NCBI RefSeq assembly: GCF_011682055.1 | Contig: NZ_JAAQOM010000010.1 | Coordinates: forward strand, 124,001 to 188,000 | DNA length: 64,000 nucleotides | Direction of reading: 5' to 3' | Origin: Telluria antibiotica | Lineage (GTDB): Bacteria; Pseudomonadota; Gammaproteobacteria; Burkholderiales; Burkholderiaceae_D | Shown here: positions 33,183 to 43,703 of the stretch, in pieces | Layout of the letters: each line of letters opens with the position of its first letter | How positions within the stretch are numbered: position 1 is the stretch's first letter | The notes under the pieces: generated by a model | Told to the model about the DNA's origin: nothing | Database searches by the model: none | The model's input: only the letters and a program-made list of their open reading frames with translations | Position numbers and translations under genes: made by a program

Positions 33183-34430
33183 TCAGAACACGAAGTCGAG
33201 CGCGACGGCGCCGACGTTGACGGGGCCATGGAAGCCCGGCTGCGAGTTGATCAGCAGGCCACCCTTCTGGCTCGGACGCACGTGGTCGAACTGCACCTTC
33301 AGCGCCAGCGAACGGTAGAAGTCCCAACGGACGCCGATCGAGTCGGTCTGCTGCTCGCCCTGGCTCACACCGGTGTAGCGCAGGCCGGCGACGAAGCCGG
33401 ACAGTGCGGCGATCGTCGGCGTGCAGGCGGCCGGATAGCCGGCCGGGCAGGCCGCCGGCATGCCGTTGTGCACGGAATCGTCGATGGTCAGCTTGGCGTG
33501 GCTGTAGTACGGCAGGATCTTGCCGAAGCGGTAGCCGCCCATGACGTACCACGACGTCGTGTCGTTGACGTAGCTGTCGGTCTTGCGCTTCGCGTACTCG
33601 CTCTGCACGAGGACGTTGTTCCAGTCCAGCGTGGCGCCGAGCGACGTGAACGACGCCTTCTTGTCGCGCACGTCGATGTCCGTGGCCAGCTGGTTTGCCT
33701 GCGGGATGTGGTAGCCGGTGCCGAACGTGTTCAGCGAGGTCAGCAGCGTCGTCAGCGACGGCGATCCGGTCAGGTTCAGGTGACCGTCGACGCGGCCGAA
33801 GCGCACCGTCAGCGGGCCGTGCTCGGCCACGAGGTTCACGGCGGTCAGGCGCCGGCCTTCGAGTTTCGGGCCGCCGGCGATGTCGACGTCGCTCTTGCCG
33901 ACAGCAAATTGCGCGGTGTACGTCGTGTCGCCATAGCTGTGCTGCCAGGTGATGTCGGCGCCATCGACCGTGTTGAACAGCATCTGCGCATACATCTCGG
34001 CCGGCGGACGCAGCATCGTGTTGGCATAGCCCACGTTGCGATAGTCGGAAATCATGAACGCGGGAACGCCCATGCGGCCCACGCGGATGGACACGTCATC
34101 CGAGACCTTGGCCTTGGCGAACGCCCAGGCCAGCTCGGCGCCGAAGTCGTCCTGCGCGTCCTTGCGCACCAGGCCCTGGCCCGTCACGGACAGCCAGCTG
34201 TTGACGGCATAGTCGGCCTGCACGCCGAAGTTGGAGTCGACGCCGGTGGTGACGTCCTTCTTCGCGCCGCTGGCCTGGTTCGGACGGCCGAACTCGGCCT
34301 TGTCCGTGTTGGTCCAGGTGAGGGCGCCGGTACCGAAGCCGCTGATGCGCACGGCGGAAGCGTCCTGCGCGAATGCGCAAGGCACGGCAAAAGACATAGC
34401 GAGCGCACTCGCGATGATGCGTTTTTTCAT
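33183..34430 (-). CDS. outer-membrane porin
   Basis: This 415-residue protein has a signal peptide (MKKRIIASALAMSFAVPCAFA), an N-terminal RISGFGTGALTW strand, alternating amphipathic strands throughout and a C-terminal phenylalanine (VALDFVF) needed for outer-membrane insertion. It resembles the oligomeric beta-barrel proteins found next to PstS-like proteins in Burkholderiales. The solute is unknown. It is the first gene of a minus-strand run with the binding protein and the chemoreceptor. Confidence 0.85.
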   Translation of the reverse strand: MKKRIIASALAMSFAVPCAFAQDASAVRISGFGTGALTWTNTDKAEFGRPNQASGAKKDVTTGVDSNFGVQADYAVNSWLSVTGQGLVRKDAQDDFGAELAWAFAKAKVSDDVSIRVGRMGVPAFMISDYRNVGYANTMLRPPAEMYAQMLFNTVDGADITWQHSYGDTTYTAQFAVGKSDVDIAGGPKLEGRRLTAVNLVAEHGPLTVRFGRVDGHLNLTGSPSLTTLLTSLNTFGTGYHIPQANQLATDIDVRDKKASFTSLGATLDWNNVLVQSEYAKRKTDSYVNDTTSWYVMGGYRFGKILPYYSHAKLTIDDSVHNGMPAACPAGYPAACTPTIAALSGFVAGLRYTGVSQGEQQTDSIGVRWDFYRSLALKVQFDHVRPSQKGGLLINSQPGFHGPVNVGAVALDFVF

Positions 34431-34648
34431 GGGATTTACCTGCTGAAGACTGCGGGTGGACGGTTTTTGTTATAGAGACACTGCCGTGGCGTTGGTTTCG
34501 GCCGGGTAACGAATCTGTAATAAATTGTAGAGCGCCATGAAAATTTGCCGCAAGGAAAATGCGCGAATAATCACTCTAGTTCGGCACGTTAGGGCTAACT
34601 TTGTTGTTGCAAACCGACACTACGTACTGTCAGTTTTTCATGACGATC

Positions 34649-35206
34649 TTAATTCCACCAGTGCGACGTCGTGCCCGCTTCCGGCAGCCGTGCCTGGCGC
34701 GCCGCGTGGACGATGCCGGCCTCCACCGCCTGCTCGGCCGTGTAGATGCGGGAGCAAGCCGTGAGGTAGGAGCGGATGTCGTGGGCGCCGGGCGCGCCGC
34801 GGGTGGCGTCTTCGTAGATGGCGGCATAGCGCTCGGCGTCGAAGTCGAGGCAGTCGCGCCATTCCGAGATGCGGGCGTGGTCCGCCGCGACGAGGTTGCC
34901 GAAGCCCCAGTGCAGCGGATGGATGAGGAAGCGCGTGCCGGGACAGGCGTAGCGCTTGCCGCCGGCCAGGAAGATGGCGACGCCGACGGATTCCACGCTG
35001 CCCACGTTCCACGTCGTCAGCGGCAGCGGCAGCGATTTGAGGAAGTAGTACAGGGCAAAGCCGGCCGTCATGTTGCCGCCTTCCGTCGACATGTGCAGTT
35101 CGAGCTCCGTCGCGCCGCTTTGCAGGGCCTGCAGGCACAGGTTGCGCACGGTGCACGCGGAATTCGCGTTGATCGGTCCGATGAAGTGAACGATGTGCAA
35201 TGCCAT
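34649..35206 (-). CDS. ClpP-like ATP-dependent protease fold protein
   Basis: This 185-residue protein has the ClpP/crotonase fold: VHFIGPINANSACTVRNLCL, then ELELHMSTEGGNMTAGFALY (the sheet and first turn), GSVESVGVAIFLAGG with the candidate nucleophile serine, and FLIHPLHWGFG with the histidine. The normal ClpP octapeptide and hydrophobic cleft differ, so it belongs to the divergent ClpP-like group of orphan proteases. No ClpX or ClpA gene is near. GGGAGG precedes the ATG. It is divergent from xdhA. Confidence 0.75.
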   Translation of the reverse strand: MALHIVHFIGPINANSACTVRNLCLQALQSGATELELHMSTEGGNMTAGFALYYFLKSLPLPLTTWNVGSVESVGVAIFLAGGKRYACPGTRFLIHPLHWGFGNLVAADHARISEWRDCLDFDAERYAAIYEDATRGAPGAHDIRSYLTACSRIYTAEQAVEAGIVHAARQARLPEAGTTSHWWN

Positions 35207-35334
35207 GAAGCCTCCCGGTGACAGCCCAAGGATAGCAAGTTTCGCAACTCGGCCGCGTCCAGGATGGATTGCGTGCCGCCTCCAAGAGGGGCATGCTGGA
35301 GCATGCGGGCGCAGCGCGCCCCTTCTATATTGAA

Positions 35335-35347
35335 AATATCTGATATT
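35335..35347. promoter_or_regulatory. 13-bp palindrome in the xdhA upstream region
   Basis: AATATC-T-GATATT (35335-35347) is a perfect 6-1-6 inverted repeat in an AT-rich stretch about 90 bp before xdhA. It is of a size suited to a GntR or LysR protein controlling the purine genes. No regulator gene adjoins it in this window. Confidence 0.35.
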
Positions 35348-35432
35348 CAAAATCGGCATCCAGATATATAAGGCCTGACCCCCGGTGCTACTCTTGCATC
35401 CTGTCAGCACACTTTCACCGTCCGAGGCAACG

Positions 35433-36902
<1,470 letters not shown>

Positions 36903-36912
36903 GGAGACACAC

Positions 36913-39258
36913 ATGAACGACGCAGGATCCCCCGCACTGACCAAGGCCGAATGGAAGCAGGTCGGCCTCGGCAAAGCCCATGAATCGGCACGGCTGCACG
37001 TGCTGGGCCAGGCCGACTACACGGACGACATCGCCGAGGTGCGCGGCACGCTGCACGCCGCGCTGGGCCTGTCCAGCAAGGCGCACGCCCGCATCCTCGA
37101 CGTCGATTTTTCCGACGTGCTCGCGAGCCGCGGCGTGCGCGCCGTGCTGACGGCGAAGGACATCCCCGGCACCAACGACTGCGGCCCGATCATCCACGAC
37201 GACCCGATCCTCGCGGACGGTCTCGTGCAGTACATCGGCCAGCCGATCTTCGTCGTCGTCGCCGACAGCCACGACCTGGCCCGCCGCGCCGCGAAGAAGG
37301 CGAAGGTCACTTATGAAGAACTGCCCGCGATCCTCACGCCGCAGGCCGCCCGCGCCGCCGGCTCGTACGTGCTGCCGCCGATGCGCCTGACGCGCGGCGA
37401 TGCCGAGACGGCGTTCGAGCGCGCGCCGCTGCGCGTGAAGGGCGAGTTGTACGTGGGCGGCCAGGAGCAGTTTTATCTGGAAGGCCAGATTTCGTACGCG
37501 ATCCCGCAGGAAAACGACGGCATGCTCGTGCTGTGCTCCACGCAGCACCCGAGCGAGATGCAGCACGTCGTCGCACACGCGCTGGGCCTGCATTCGCACA
37601 ACATCGTCGTCGAGTGCCGCCGCATGGGTGGTGGCTTCGGGGGCAAGGAATCGCAGTCGGCGTTGTGGGCCGCCGCGGCATCCATCGCCGCGAAACGCCT
37701 GGGCCGCGCGGTGAAACTGCGCGCGGACCGCGACGACGACATGATGGTCACGGGTAAACGCCACTGCTTCCACTACCTGTACGAAGTGGGTTACGACGAC
37801 TCGGGCCGCATCCTCGCGGCGAAGGTCGACATGGTGAGCCGCGCGGGCTACTCCGCCGACCTGTCCGGCCCCGTGGCGACGCGCGCCGTCTGCCACTTCG
37901 ACAACACCTATTACCTGTCCGACTGCGACATCCGCGCGGCGGCCGGCAAGACGAACACGCAGTCGAACACGGCGTTCCGCGGCTTCGGCGGCCCGCAGGG
38001 CGCCATCGCGATCGAGTACATCATCGACGAGATCGCGCGCAACCTCGGCAAGGACTCGCTCGACATCCGCAAGCTGAACTTCTACGACAAGATCGACCGC
38101 AACGTCACGCCGTACGGCCAGCCCGTCGTCGACAACGTGATCCACGAACTGGTGGGCGAGCTGGAGGCGACGAGCGAATACCGTGCGCGCCGCGACGCGA
38201 TCAATGCGTACAACGCGACGAGTCCCGTGCTGAAGAAGGGCCTCGCGCTGACACCCGTGAAATTCGGTATCGCCTTCAACGTGACGCACTTGAACCAGGC
38301 CGGCGCCCTCGTGCACGTGTACGTGGACGGTTCCATCCTCGTCAACCACGGCGGCACGGAGATGGGGCAGGGTGTCAACACGAAAGTGATGCAGGTCGTC
38401 GCGCACGAGCTGGGCGTCGATCTCACTCGCGTGCGCATCGCTGCGACGAACACGAGCAAGGTCGCGAACACGTCGGCGACGGCCGCATCGACGGGCGCGG
38501 ACTTGAACGGCAAGGCCGCGCAGGATGCGGCGCGCCAGATCCGCGAACGTCTCGCCGCCTTCGCCGCGAAACAGTACGGCGGCGACGTCGCCGACGTGCG
38601 CTTCGTCGCGGACACCGTGTTCGCGAACGGCCACGAGGTCCCGTTCAGCGAACTGGTGGCGAAAGCGTACCTGTCGCGCGTGCAGCTGTGGTCGGACGGC
38701 TTCTATGCGACGCCGAACCTGCACTGGGATCCGAAGACGATGACGGGCAACCCGTTCTTCTACTTCGCGTACGGCGCGGCGGTCGCGGAAGTCGTCATCG
38801 ACACGCTGACCGGGGAATGGAAGCTGCTGCGCGCGGATGCGCTGTACGATGCCGGCAACTCGCTGAACCCCGCCATCGACATCGGCCAGGTCGAGGGCGC
38901 CTTCATCCAGGGCATGGGTTGGCTGACGACGGAAGAACTGTGGTGGAACGCGCAGGGCAAGTTGATGACGCATGCGCCCTCGACGTACAAGATCCCGGGC
39001 GTGTCCGACTGCCCGGATGCGTTCACGGTGAAGCTCTTCAACAACCGCAACGTGGCCGATTCGATCCACCGCTCGAAGGCCGTCGGCGAGCCGCCGCTGC
39101 TGCTGCCGTTCTCCGTGTTCCTCGCGATCCGCGACGCCATCTCGGCCGTCGGCGACCACAAGGTCAATCCGCCGCTGCGCGCGCCCGCGACGAGCGAGGC
39201 GATCCTCGACGCCGTGTCCTTCGTCGAACAGGCCGTGCAGGAACACAAGGCAGCCTGA
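36913..39258 (+). CDS. xdhB: xanthine dehydrogenase molybdopterin-binding subunit
   Basis: XdhB is the 781-residue catalytic subunit that binds the molybdenum cofactor. Readable blocks are GGGFGGKESQS (cofactor loop), AFRGFGGPQG, GGTEMGQGVNTKVMQV and, near the C-terminus, AVGEPPLLL with the glutamate that activates the molybdenum hydroxide. Arginine and glutamate residues for purine binding appear in the central region. It begins 10 bp after xdhA and ends 1 bp before xdhC. Confidence 0.97.
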   Translation: MNDAGSPALTKAEWKQVGLGKAHESARLHVLGQADYTDDIAEVRGTLHAALGLSSKAHARILDVDFSDVLASRGVRAVLTAKDIPGTNDCGPIIHDDPILADGLVQYIGQPIFVVVADSHDLARRAAKKAKVTYEELPAILTPQAARAAGSYVLPPMRLTRGDAETAFERAPLRVKGELYVGGQEQFYLEGQISYAIPQENDGMLVLCSTQHPSEMQHVVAHALGLHSHNIVVECRRMGGGFGGKESQSALWAAAASIAAKRLGRAVKLRADRDDDMMVTGKRHCFHYLYEVGYDDSGRILAAKVDMVSRAGYSADLSGPVATRAVCHFDNTYYLSDCDIRAAAGKTNTQSNTAFRGFGGPQGAIAIEYIIDEIARNLGKDSLDIRKLNFYDKIDRNVTPYGQPVVDNVIHELVGELEATSEYRARRDAINAYNATSPVLKKGLALTPVKFGIAFNVTHLNQAGALVHVYVDGSILVNHGGTEMGQGVNTKVMQVVAHELGVDLTRVRIAATNTSKVANTSATAASTGADLNGKAAQDAARQIRERLAAFAAKQYGGDVADVRFVADTVFANGHEVPFSELVAKAYLSRVQLWSDGFYATPNLHWDPKTMTGNPFFYFAYGAAVAEVVIDTLTGEWKLLRADALYDAGNSLNPAIDIGQVEGAFIQGMGWLTTEELWWNAQGKLMTHAPSTYKIPGVSDCPDAFTVKLFNNRNVADSIHRSKAVGEPPLLLPFSVFLAIRDAISAVGDHKVNPPLRAPATSEAILDAVSFVEQAVQEHKAA

Positions 39259-39259
39259 C

Positions 39260-40267
39260 ATGGACACCTGGCAGATCCCCACCGACCGGCCGGCCGTGCT
39301 GATCACGGTCGCGAAGGTCGACGGCTCCGTGCCGCGCGAACCGGGCGCCCGCATGCTCGTCGATGCCCTGGGTCAGTGGGGCACCGTCGGCGGCGGCCAC
39401 CTGGAGCTGCGCGGCGTCGAGACGGCACGCGCGATGCTGGCCAGCGGCGAAGCGCGCCGCCTGGAGCGCTTCCCGCTCGGCCCCAGCCTCGGCCAGTGCT
39501 GCGGCGGCGTCGTGCACCTCGCGTTCGAGCTGGCCGACCGCGACCATTGCGCCGAGCTCGCGGCACGCCGCCATGAAGACGTCTGGCGCGCCGTCGCGCT
39601 GGACGGCGCACCCGACCTCGCGCTCGTCGACGCGCTGGGCCACACGATCCTGCGCCGGGGCGGCCGCTGGCCCGACTTCGCGCGCAGCGGCGGCACGCGC
39701 GTGCTGCTCGATGCCGCGGGCCGGCGCTGGCTCGTCGACCACGTCCCGGCGCCGCGCGCGCACGTGATGCTGTTCGGCGCCGGCCACGTGGGCGCGGCCA
39801 TCGTGCGCCTGCTGGCCGACCTGCCGTGCAAGGTGACGTGGGTCGACGAGCGGGAAGACATGTTCCCGTCCGTCGTGCCGGCCAACGTCGTCGTCGAAGC
39901 GACGGACATGCCGGACGTCCTGGCACGCCAGGCCGCACCCGGCACGAGCTTCCTCGTCATGACGCACAACCATGCGCTCGACCAGTGCCTGACCGAAGCG
40001 ATCCTCCGGCGGCCCGCCGGCCAGGACTGGTTCGGCCTGATCGGATCCGACACGAAACGCAAGCAATTCGAGCACCGCCTGCGCGACCGCGGCATTTCCC
40101 GCGCCCGCCTCGACGACATGGTGTGCCCGATCGGCATCCCCGGCATCGAGGGCAAGGAACCCGCCGTGATCGCCGTCGCCGTCGTCGCGCAACTGCTGAT
40201 GGTCTGGGAGGCGGCGGCCCACGCCGCACCGCAGGCCGCAACCGAAGTCCCACTGGAACAAGACTGA
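39260..40267 (+). CDS. xdhC: xanthine dehydrogenase accessory protein XdhC
   Basis: XdhC binds the molybdenum cofactor, promotes its sulfuration and delivers it to XdhB. The 335-residue protein has the N-terminal VPREPGARMLVDALGQWGTV block with the GGGHLELRG segment and the C-terminal Rossmann domain (MLFGAGHVGAAIVRLLADLP, and GSDTKRKQFEHRL). It starts 1 bp after xdhB, consistent with translational coupling. Confidence 0.95.
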   Translation: MDTWQIPTDRPAVLITVAKVDGSVPREPGARMLVDALGQWGTVGGGHLELRGVETARAMLASGEARRLERFPLGPSLGQCCGGVVHLAFELADRDHCAELAARRHEDVWRAVALDGAPDLALVDALGHTILRRGGRWPDFARSGGTRVLLDAAGRRWLVDHVPAPRAHVMLFGAGHVGAAIVRLLADLPCKVTWVDEREDMFPSVVPANVVVEATDMPDVLARQAAPGTSFLVMTHNHALDQCLTEAILRRPAGQDWFGLIGSDTKRKQFEHRLRDRGISRARLDDMVCPIGIPGIEGKEPAVIAVAVVAQLLMVWEAAAHAAPQAATEVPLEQD

Positions 40268-40268
40268 G

Positions 40269-41576
40269 ATGTCCAACGATACCCGCACCGTGCAGGCCTA
40301 CCGAGCGAGCCTGCTGCACTTCCACGCCGATCCGGCGGTGGCCGAGAATGCTCACGCCTGGCACGAGGATGGTTTGCTCGTCGTCGAGAACGGCCGCGTG
40401 CTCGCCGCCGGCGACCACGACAAGCTCGTGTCCACGCTGCCGCCCGGCACGCCCGTCGTCGACTACCGCGGCCAGATCATTACGCCCGGCTTCATCGATA
40501 CGCACCTGCACTTCCCGCAGACGGACATGATCGGTTCGCCCGCGCCGGACCTGCTGCCCTGGCTGGAGAACTACACGTTCCCGACCGAGCGCCAGTTCAA
40601 GGACCCCGTGCACGCGCGCACCGTCGCGGAGTTTTTCCTCGACGAGCTCCTGCGTAACGGCACGACGACGGCGCTCGTGTACTGCACGGTGCACAAGGAA
40701 TCCGTCGATGCGTTCTTCGAGGCCAGCGCCGCGCGCAACCTGCGCATGGCCGGCGGCAAGGTGCTGATGGACCGGAACTGCCCGGACTTCCTGCGCGACA
40801 CGGCCGACCTGCGCGACAGCGAAGACCTGATCCGCCGCTGGCACAACAACGGCCGCGCGCTGTATGCGATCACGCCGCGCTTCGCGCCCACGTCCACGCC
40901 GGCGCAGCTGGGCGCCGCAGGCGAGCTGGCGCGCGCGTTCCCGACCACGTACATCCAGACGCACGTGTCGGAAAGTCGCGACGAATGCGCATGGGTGAAG
41001 AGCCTGTACCCGGACAACCGCAGCTACCTGCAGGTCTATGAGCACTATGGCCTGATGCGCCCGCGCGCCATGTTCGGCCACTGCATCTGGCTCGACGACG
41101 CCGACTTCGCGCTGATGGCCGATACCGGCGCCGCGATCTCGCACTGCCCCACGTCGAACCTGTTCCTCGGCAGCGGCCTGTTCGACGTGGCGAAGGCCGA
41201 CAGCGTGAAGGCGCATGTGTCCCTTGGCACGGACGTCGGCGCGGGCACGTCGTTCTCGATGTTGCAAACAATGAATGAAGCGTATAAAGTTGCGCGACTA
41301 AAAGGCAGCTATCTCCCGGCCCTGCGCATGTTTTATCTGGCCACGCTGGGCGCCGCACGCAGCATGCAGCTCGAAGGGACGATCGGCAATTTTGCCGCCG
41401 GCACCGAGGCGGACTTCATCGTCCTCGACCCGAAGGCGACGCCCTTGCTGGCGCGCCGCACGGCGAACGGCGACTCGCTCGAGGAAACCCTGTTCGCGCT
41501 GGCGCTGCTTGGCGACGACCGCGCGATCCGCGCCACCTACGCGGCGGGGAAGCAGGTGCACGAGCGGGCGCGCTGA
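40269..41576 (+). CDS. guaD: guanine deaminase
   Basis: GuaD deaminates guanine to xanthine, feeding xanthine dehydrogenase. The 435-residue amidohydrolase shows the metal-binding DTHLHFPQTDM block, the guanine-binding LPWLENYTFPTER segment characteristic of GuaD, QTHVSES, FGHCIWL and GTDVGAGTSFSM with the catalytic aspartate. It starts 1 bp after xdhC. Confidence 0.97.
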   Translation: MSNDTRTVQAYRASLLHFHADPAVAENAHAWHEDGLLVVENGRVLAAGDHDKLVSTLPPGTPVVDYRGQIITPGFIDTHLHFPQTDMIGSPAPDLLPWLENYTFPTERQFKDPVHARTVAEFFLDELLRNGTTTALVYCTVHKESVDAFFEASAARNLRMAGGKVLMDRNCPDFLRDTADLRDSEDLIRRWHNNGRALYAITPRFAPTSTPAQLGAAGELARAFPTTYIQTHVSESRDECAWVKSLYPDNRSYLQVYEHYGLMRPRAMFGHCIWLDDADFALMADTGAAISHCPTSNLFLGSGLFDVAKADSVKAHVSLGTDVGAGTSFSMLQTMNEAYKVARLKGSYLPALRMFYLATLGAARSMQLEGTIGNFAAGTEADFIVLDPKATPLLARRTANGDSLEETLFALALLGDDRAIRATYAAGKQVHERAR

Positions 41577-41624
41577 GCCCCGGCGTCCCGGCTGCCTGAA
41601 CGAATCCCTTTCACAGCCGAGACG

Positions 41625-43118
41625 ATGATGACCAAAACCCTGAGCAGCAGCCTGCTGATCACCCTGGCGGCCCTCGCGGCCGCCGCTTCCGCGCGCACCC
41701 CTGCGTCCGGCCCCAACGAGGCGGCTGCCGCCCGCCACTACGCCGCCCTGATCGCGGGCGATAAGCCGAAGACGGCGGAACTGGTGCTCTTTTTCTCGCA
41801 GATGCCCAAGGGCGGCGACCTGCACCACCATTATTCCGGCGCGATCTATGCGGAGACCTATGTCGACTGGCTCGACAAGCAAGGCGCCTGCGTCAACAAG
41901 ATCACGTATCGCATCGAGACGGAGAAGAACGTCGTCGACAGCGAGCGCGCCAAGCAGGCGAAGGACCGCACGTGCCTGTCGTCGGCCGACGTGTACGCGG
42001 ACGATGCGGTGTGGCGCGAGCTGCTGCAGCGCTGGTCCAGCAAGGACTTCAACAACCACGGCGCGATCCAGCCGCCGCCGGACCGCCAGTTCTTCCAGAC
42101 CTTCGGCTACTTCGGCCCCGTCTCCGACCACAGCTTCCATGAGGGCCTGCTCGAGCTGAAGAACCGCGCGCTGGCCGAGAACGTGAGCTATATCGAGACG
42201 ATGTTCAAGAGCCCGGACACGGTGTCCGACCCCGAGTTCGACAAGCGCGCATGGGACAGCGCGCGCGACGACGCGAAGTTCGCGCAACTGCTGGAGGCGG
42301 CCCGCCAGAAGCTCGATGCGACGCCGACGTTCAAGGCGTCCGTCGACACGTTCGTGAAAACCGTCGACGACGCGTCGCAGGGCATCGACGACGAGAACTT
42401 CACGATGCGTTACCAGACCTATGTCGTGCGCCTGTTCTCGCCGTCGCGCGTGTTCTCGTCGATGCTCGCGGCGTTCGAGGCGGCGGCGCGGGGCGGCAAG
42501 ATCGTCGGCGTGAACATCGTGGGCCAGGAAAGCCAGATGGTCTCGATGCGCGACTACACGCTGCACATGCAGATGTTCCGCTTCCTGAAGAAGGCGTACC
42601 CGAAGGTCAACGTCGCGATGCACGCGGGCGAGCTGGCGCTGGGCGACGTGCCGCCGGAAGACCTCAAGTACCACATCGACCAGGCGCTGAACGTGGCGGG
42701 CGCGCAGCGCATCGGCCACGGCATCGACCTCGCGCACGAGACGAATGCCGTCGGCATCATGAAGACGATGAAGGCGAAGGACATCCCCGTCGAGATCAAC
42801 CTGACGTCCAATGCGTTCATCGAGGGCGTGCAGGGCGAGAACCATCCGATCACGCTGTACCGCAAATACGGCGTGCCTTACGTGATCTCGACGGACGACG
42901 CCGGCGTCACGCGCCACAACCTGGCGAACGAGTACGTGCTGTTCGCCAGCCGCTACAAGCCGACCTATGCGGAAATCAAGAAGGCGTCGTACAACGGCAT
43001 CCGCTACAGCTTCCTGCCGGAAGCCGACAAGGCGCGCCTGACGCACCAGCTGGACGTCCGCTATGCGCGCTTCGAGGCGAACATCGCGGCGCTCGACCGC
43101 ACCACCGTGAAGCACTGA
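41625..43118 (+). CDS. exported adenosine deaminase family protein
   Basis: This 497-residue metal-dependent deaminase has a signal peptide (MTKTLSSSLLITLAALAAAA) and the complete adenosine deaminase active site: GDLHHHYSG (two zinc histidines), VAMHAGE (histidine and catalytic glutamate), RIGHG, and STDDAGV (zinc aspartate). It is longer than cytosolic Add because of an inserted region (residues about 60-150), as in the secreted ADGF-like group. Placed after guaD, it would deaminate adenosine outside the cytoplasm to inosine before uptake. Adjacent ATG codons at 41625 and 41628 are possible starts. Confidence 0.9.
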   Translation: MMTKTLSSSLLITLAALAAAASARTPASGPNEAAAARHYAALIAGDKPKTAELVLFFSQMPKGGDLHHHYSGAIYAETYVDWLDKQGACVNKITYRIETEKNVVDSERAKQAKDRTCLSSADVYADDAVWRELLQRWSSKDFNNHGAIQPPPDRQFFQTFGYFGPVSDHSFHEGLLELKNRALAENVSYIETMFKSPDTVSDPEFDKRAWDSARDDAKFAQLLEAARQKLDATPTFKASVDTFVKTVDDASQGIDDENFTMRYQTYVVRLFSPSRVFSSMLAAFEAAARGGKIVGVNIVGQESQMVSMRDYTLHMQMFRFLKKAYPKVNVAMHAGELALGDVPPEDLKYHIDQALNVAGAQRIGHGIDLAHETNAVGIMKTMKAKDIPVEINLTSNAFIEGVQGENHPITLYRKYGVPYVISTDDAGVTRHNLANEYVLFASRYKPTYAEIKKASYNGIRYSFLPEADKARLTHQLDVRYARFEANIAALDRTTVKH

Positions 43119-43703
43119 CTGCAGCCGCGTCAAGCCTCCAGCCGGCGGCGGCCCCGCCGCCGGCGTCCCCTTCCCGCCGACTTGCGCCCGCCCGGGCGCG
43201 CCGAAACCATCCGTGCATATGCGGATGCTGTGGCCAACTCGCTACAGAATCCTGGAATTCACGCTCTGTTTGCTTAAAAAACAAGCGAAAGAATTTCATT
43301 ATGGAATGCCGCATTTATAATCCGGCCGTGTCCGTTCCTGAGGGAACAGGCAACCCATACACGACTCGATGCATGATTTTTAAGCGACTTATACGCGCAA
43401 GATATAAATTCCAAAAAGAAAACGTATTTGTCTGGAAAAGAGCCTTCATGCATATTGGCCTTTTATTAAGCCAACGTCGGATAAAAAGAGCGGATTTTGG
43501 GTGTAATAGCCTGGAAACAATAAGCCGCTAGACTCGCCTGCGCTGCTTTTTGCCGGTGCATTCTTATCAACGACCGCACCACGAAACAGCAGACCGACCG
43601 AATGAGAACAGGCCGCCACAAGCGCGCCCGTTGAGTGTTTGCAGTACTAAGAGAGGGGAACATCCGTTCCCGACCATAACATCAAGTCTATTTGGGGAAT
43701 CCA
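43119..43703. other. 585-bp intergenic region before the TonB-dependent receptor
   Basis: No gene is recognised. The left end holds a strong hairpin after the deaminase gene; from 43260 the sequence becomes AT-rich. A TATAAT at 43316-43321 is a candidate -10 box with a poor -35, and TTGGC/GCCAA at 43455-43474 forms a small stem. The long AT-rich leader suggests regulated expression of the receptor. Confidence 0.4.
43141..43164 (+). terminator. strong hairpin after the purine operon
   Basis: GCCGGCGGCGG (43141-43151) and CCGCCGCCGGC (43154-43164) form a perfect 11-bp GC stem just 22 bp after the deaminase stop. It is followed by C/T-rich sequence, not a pure T-tract, so termination may be partial or factor-assisted. 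Confidence 0.55.
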
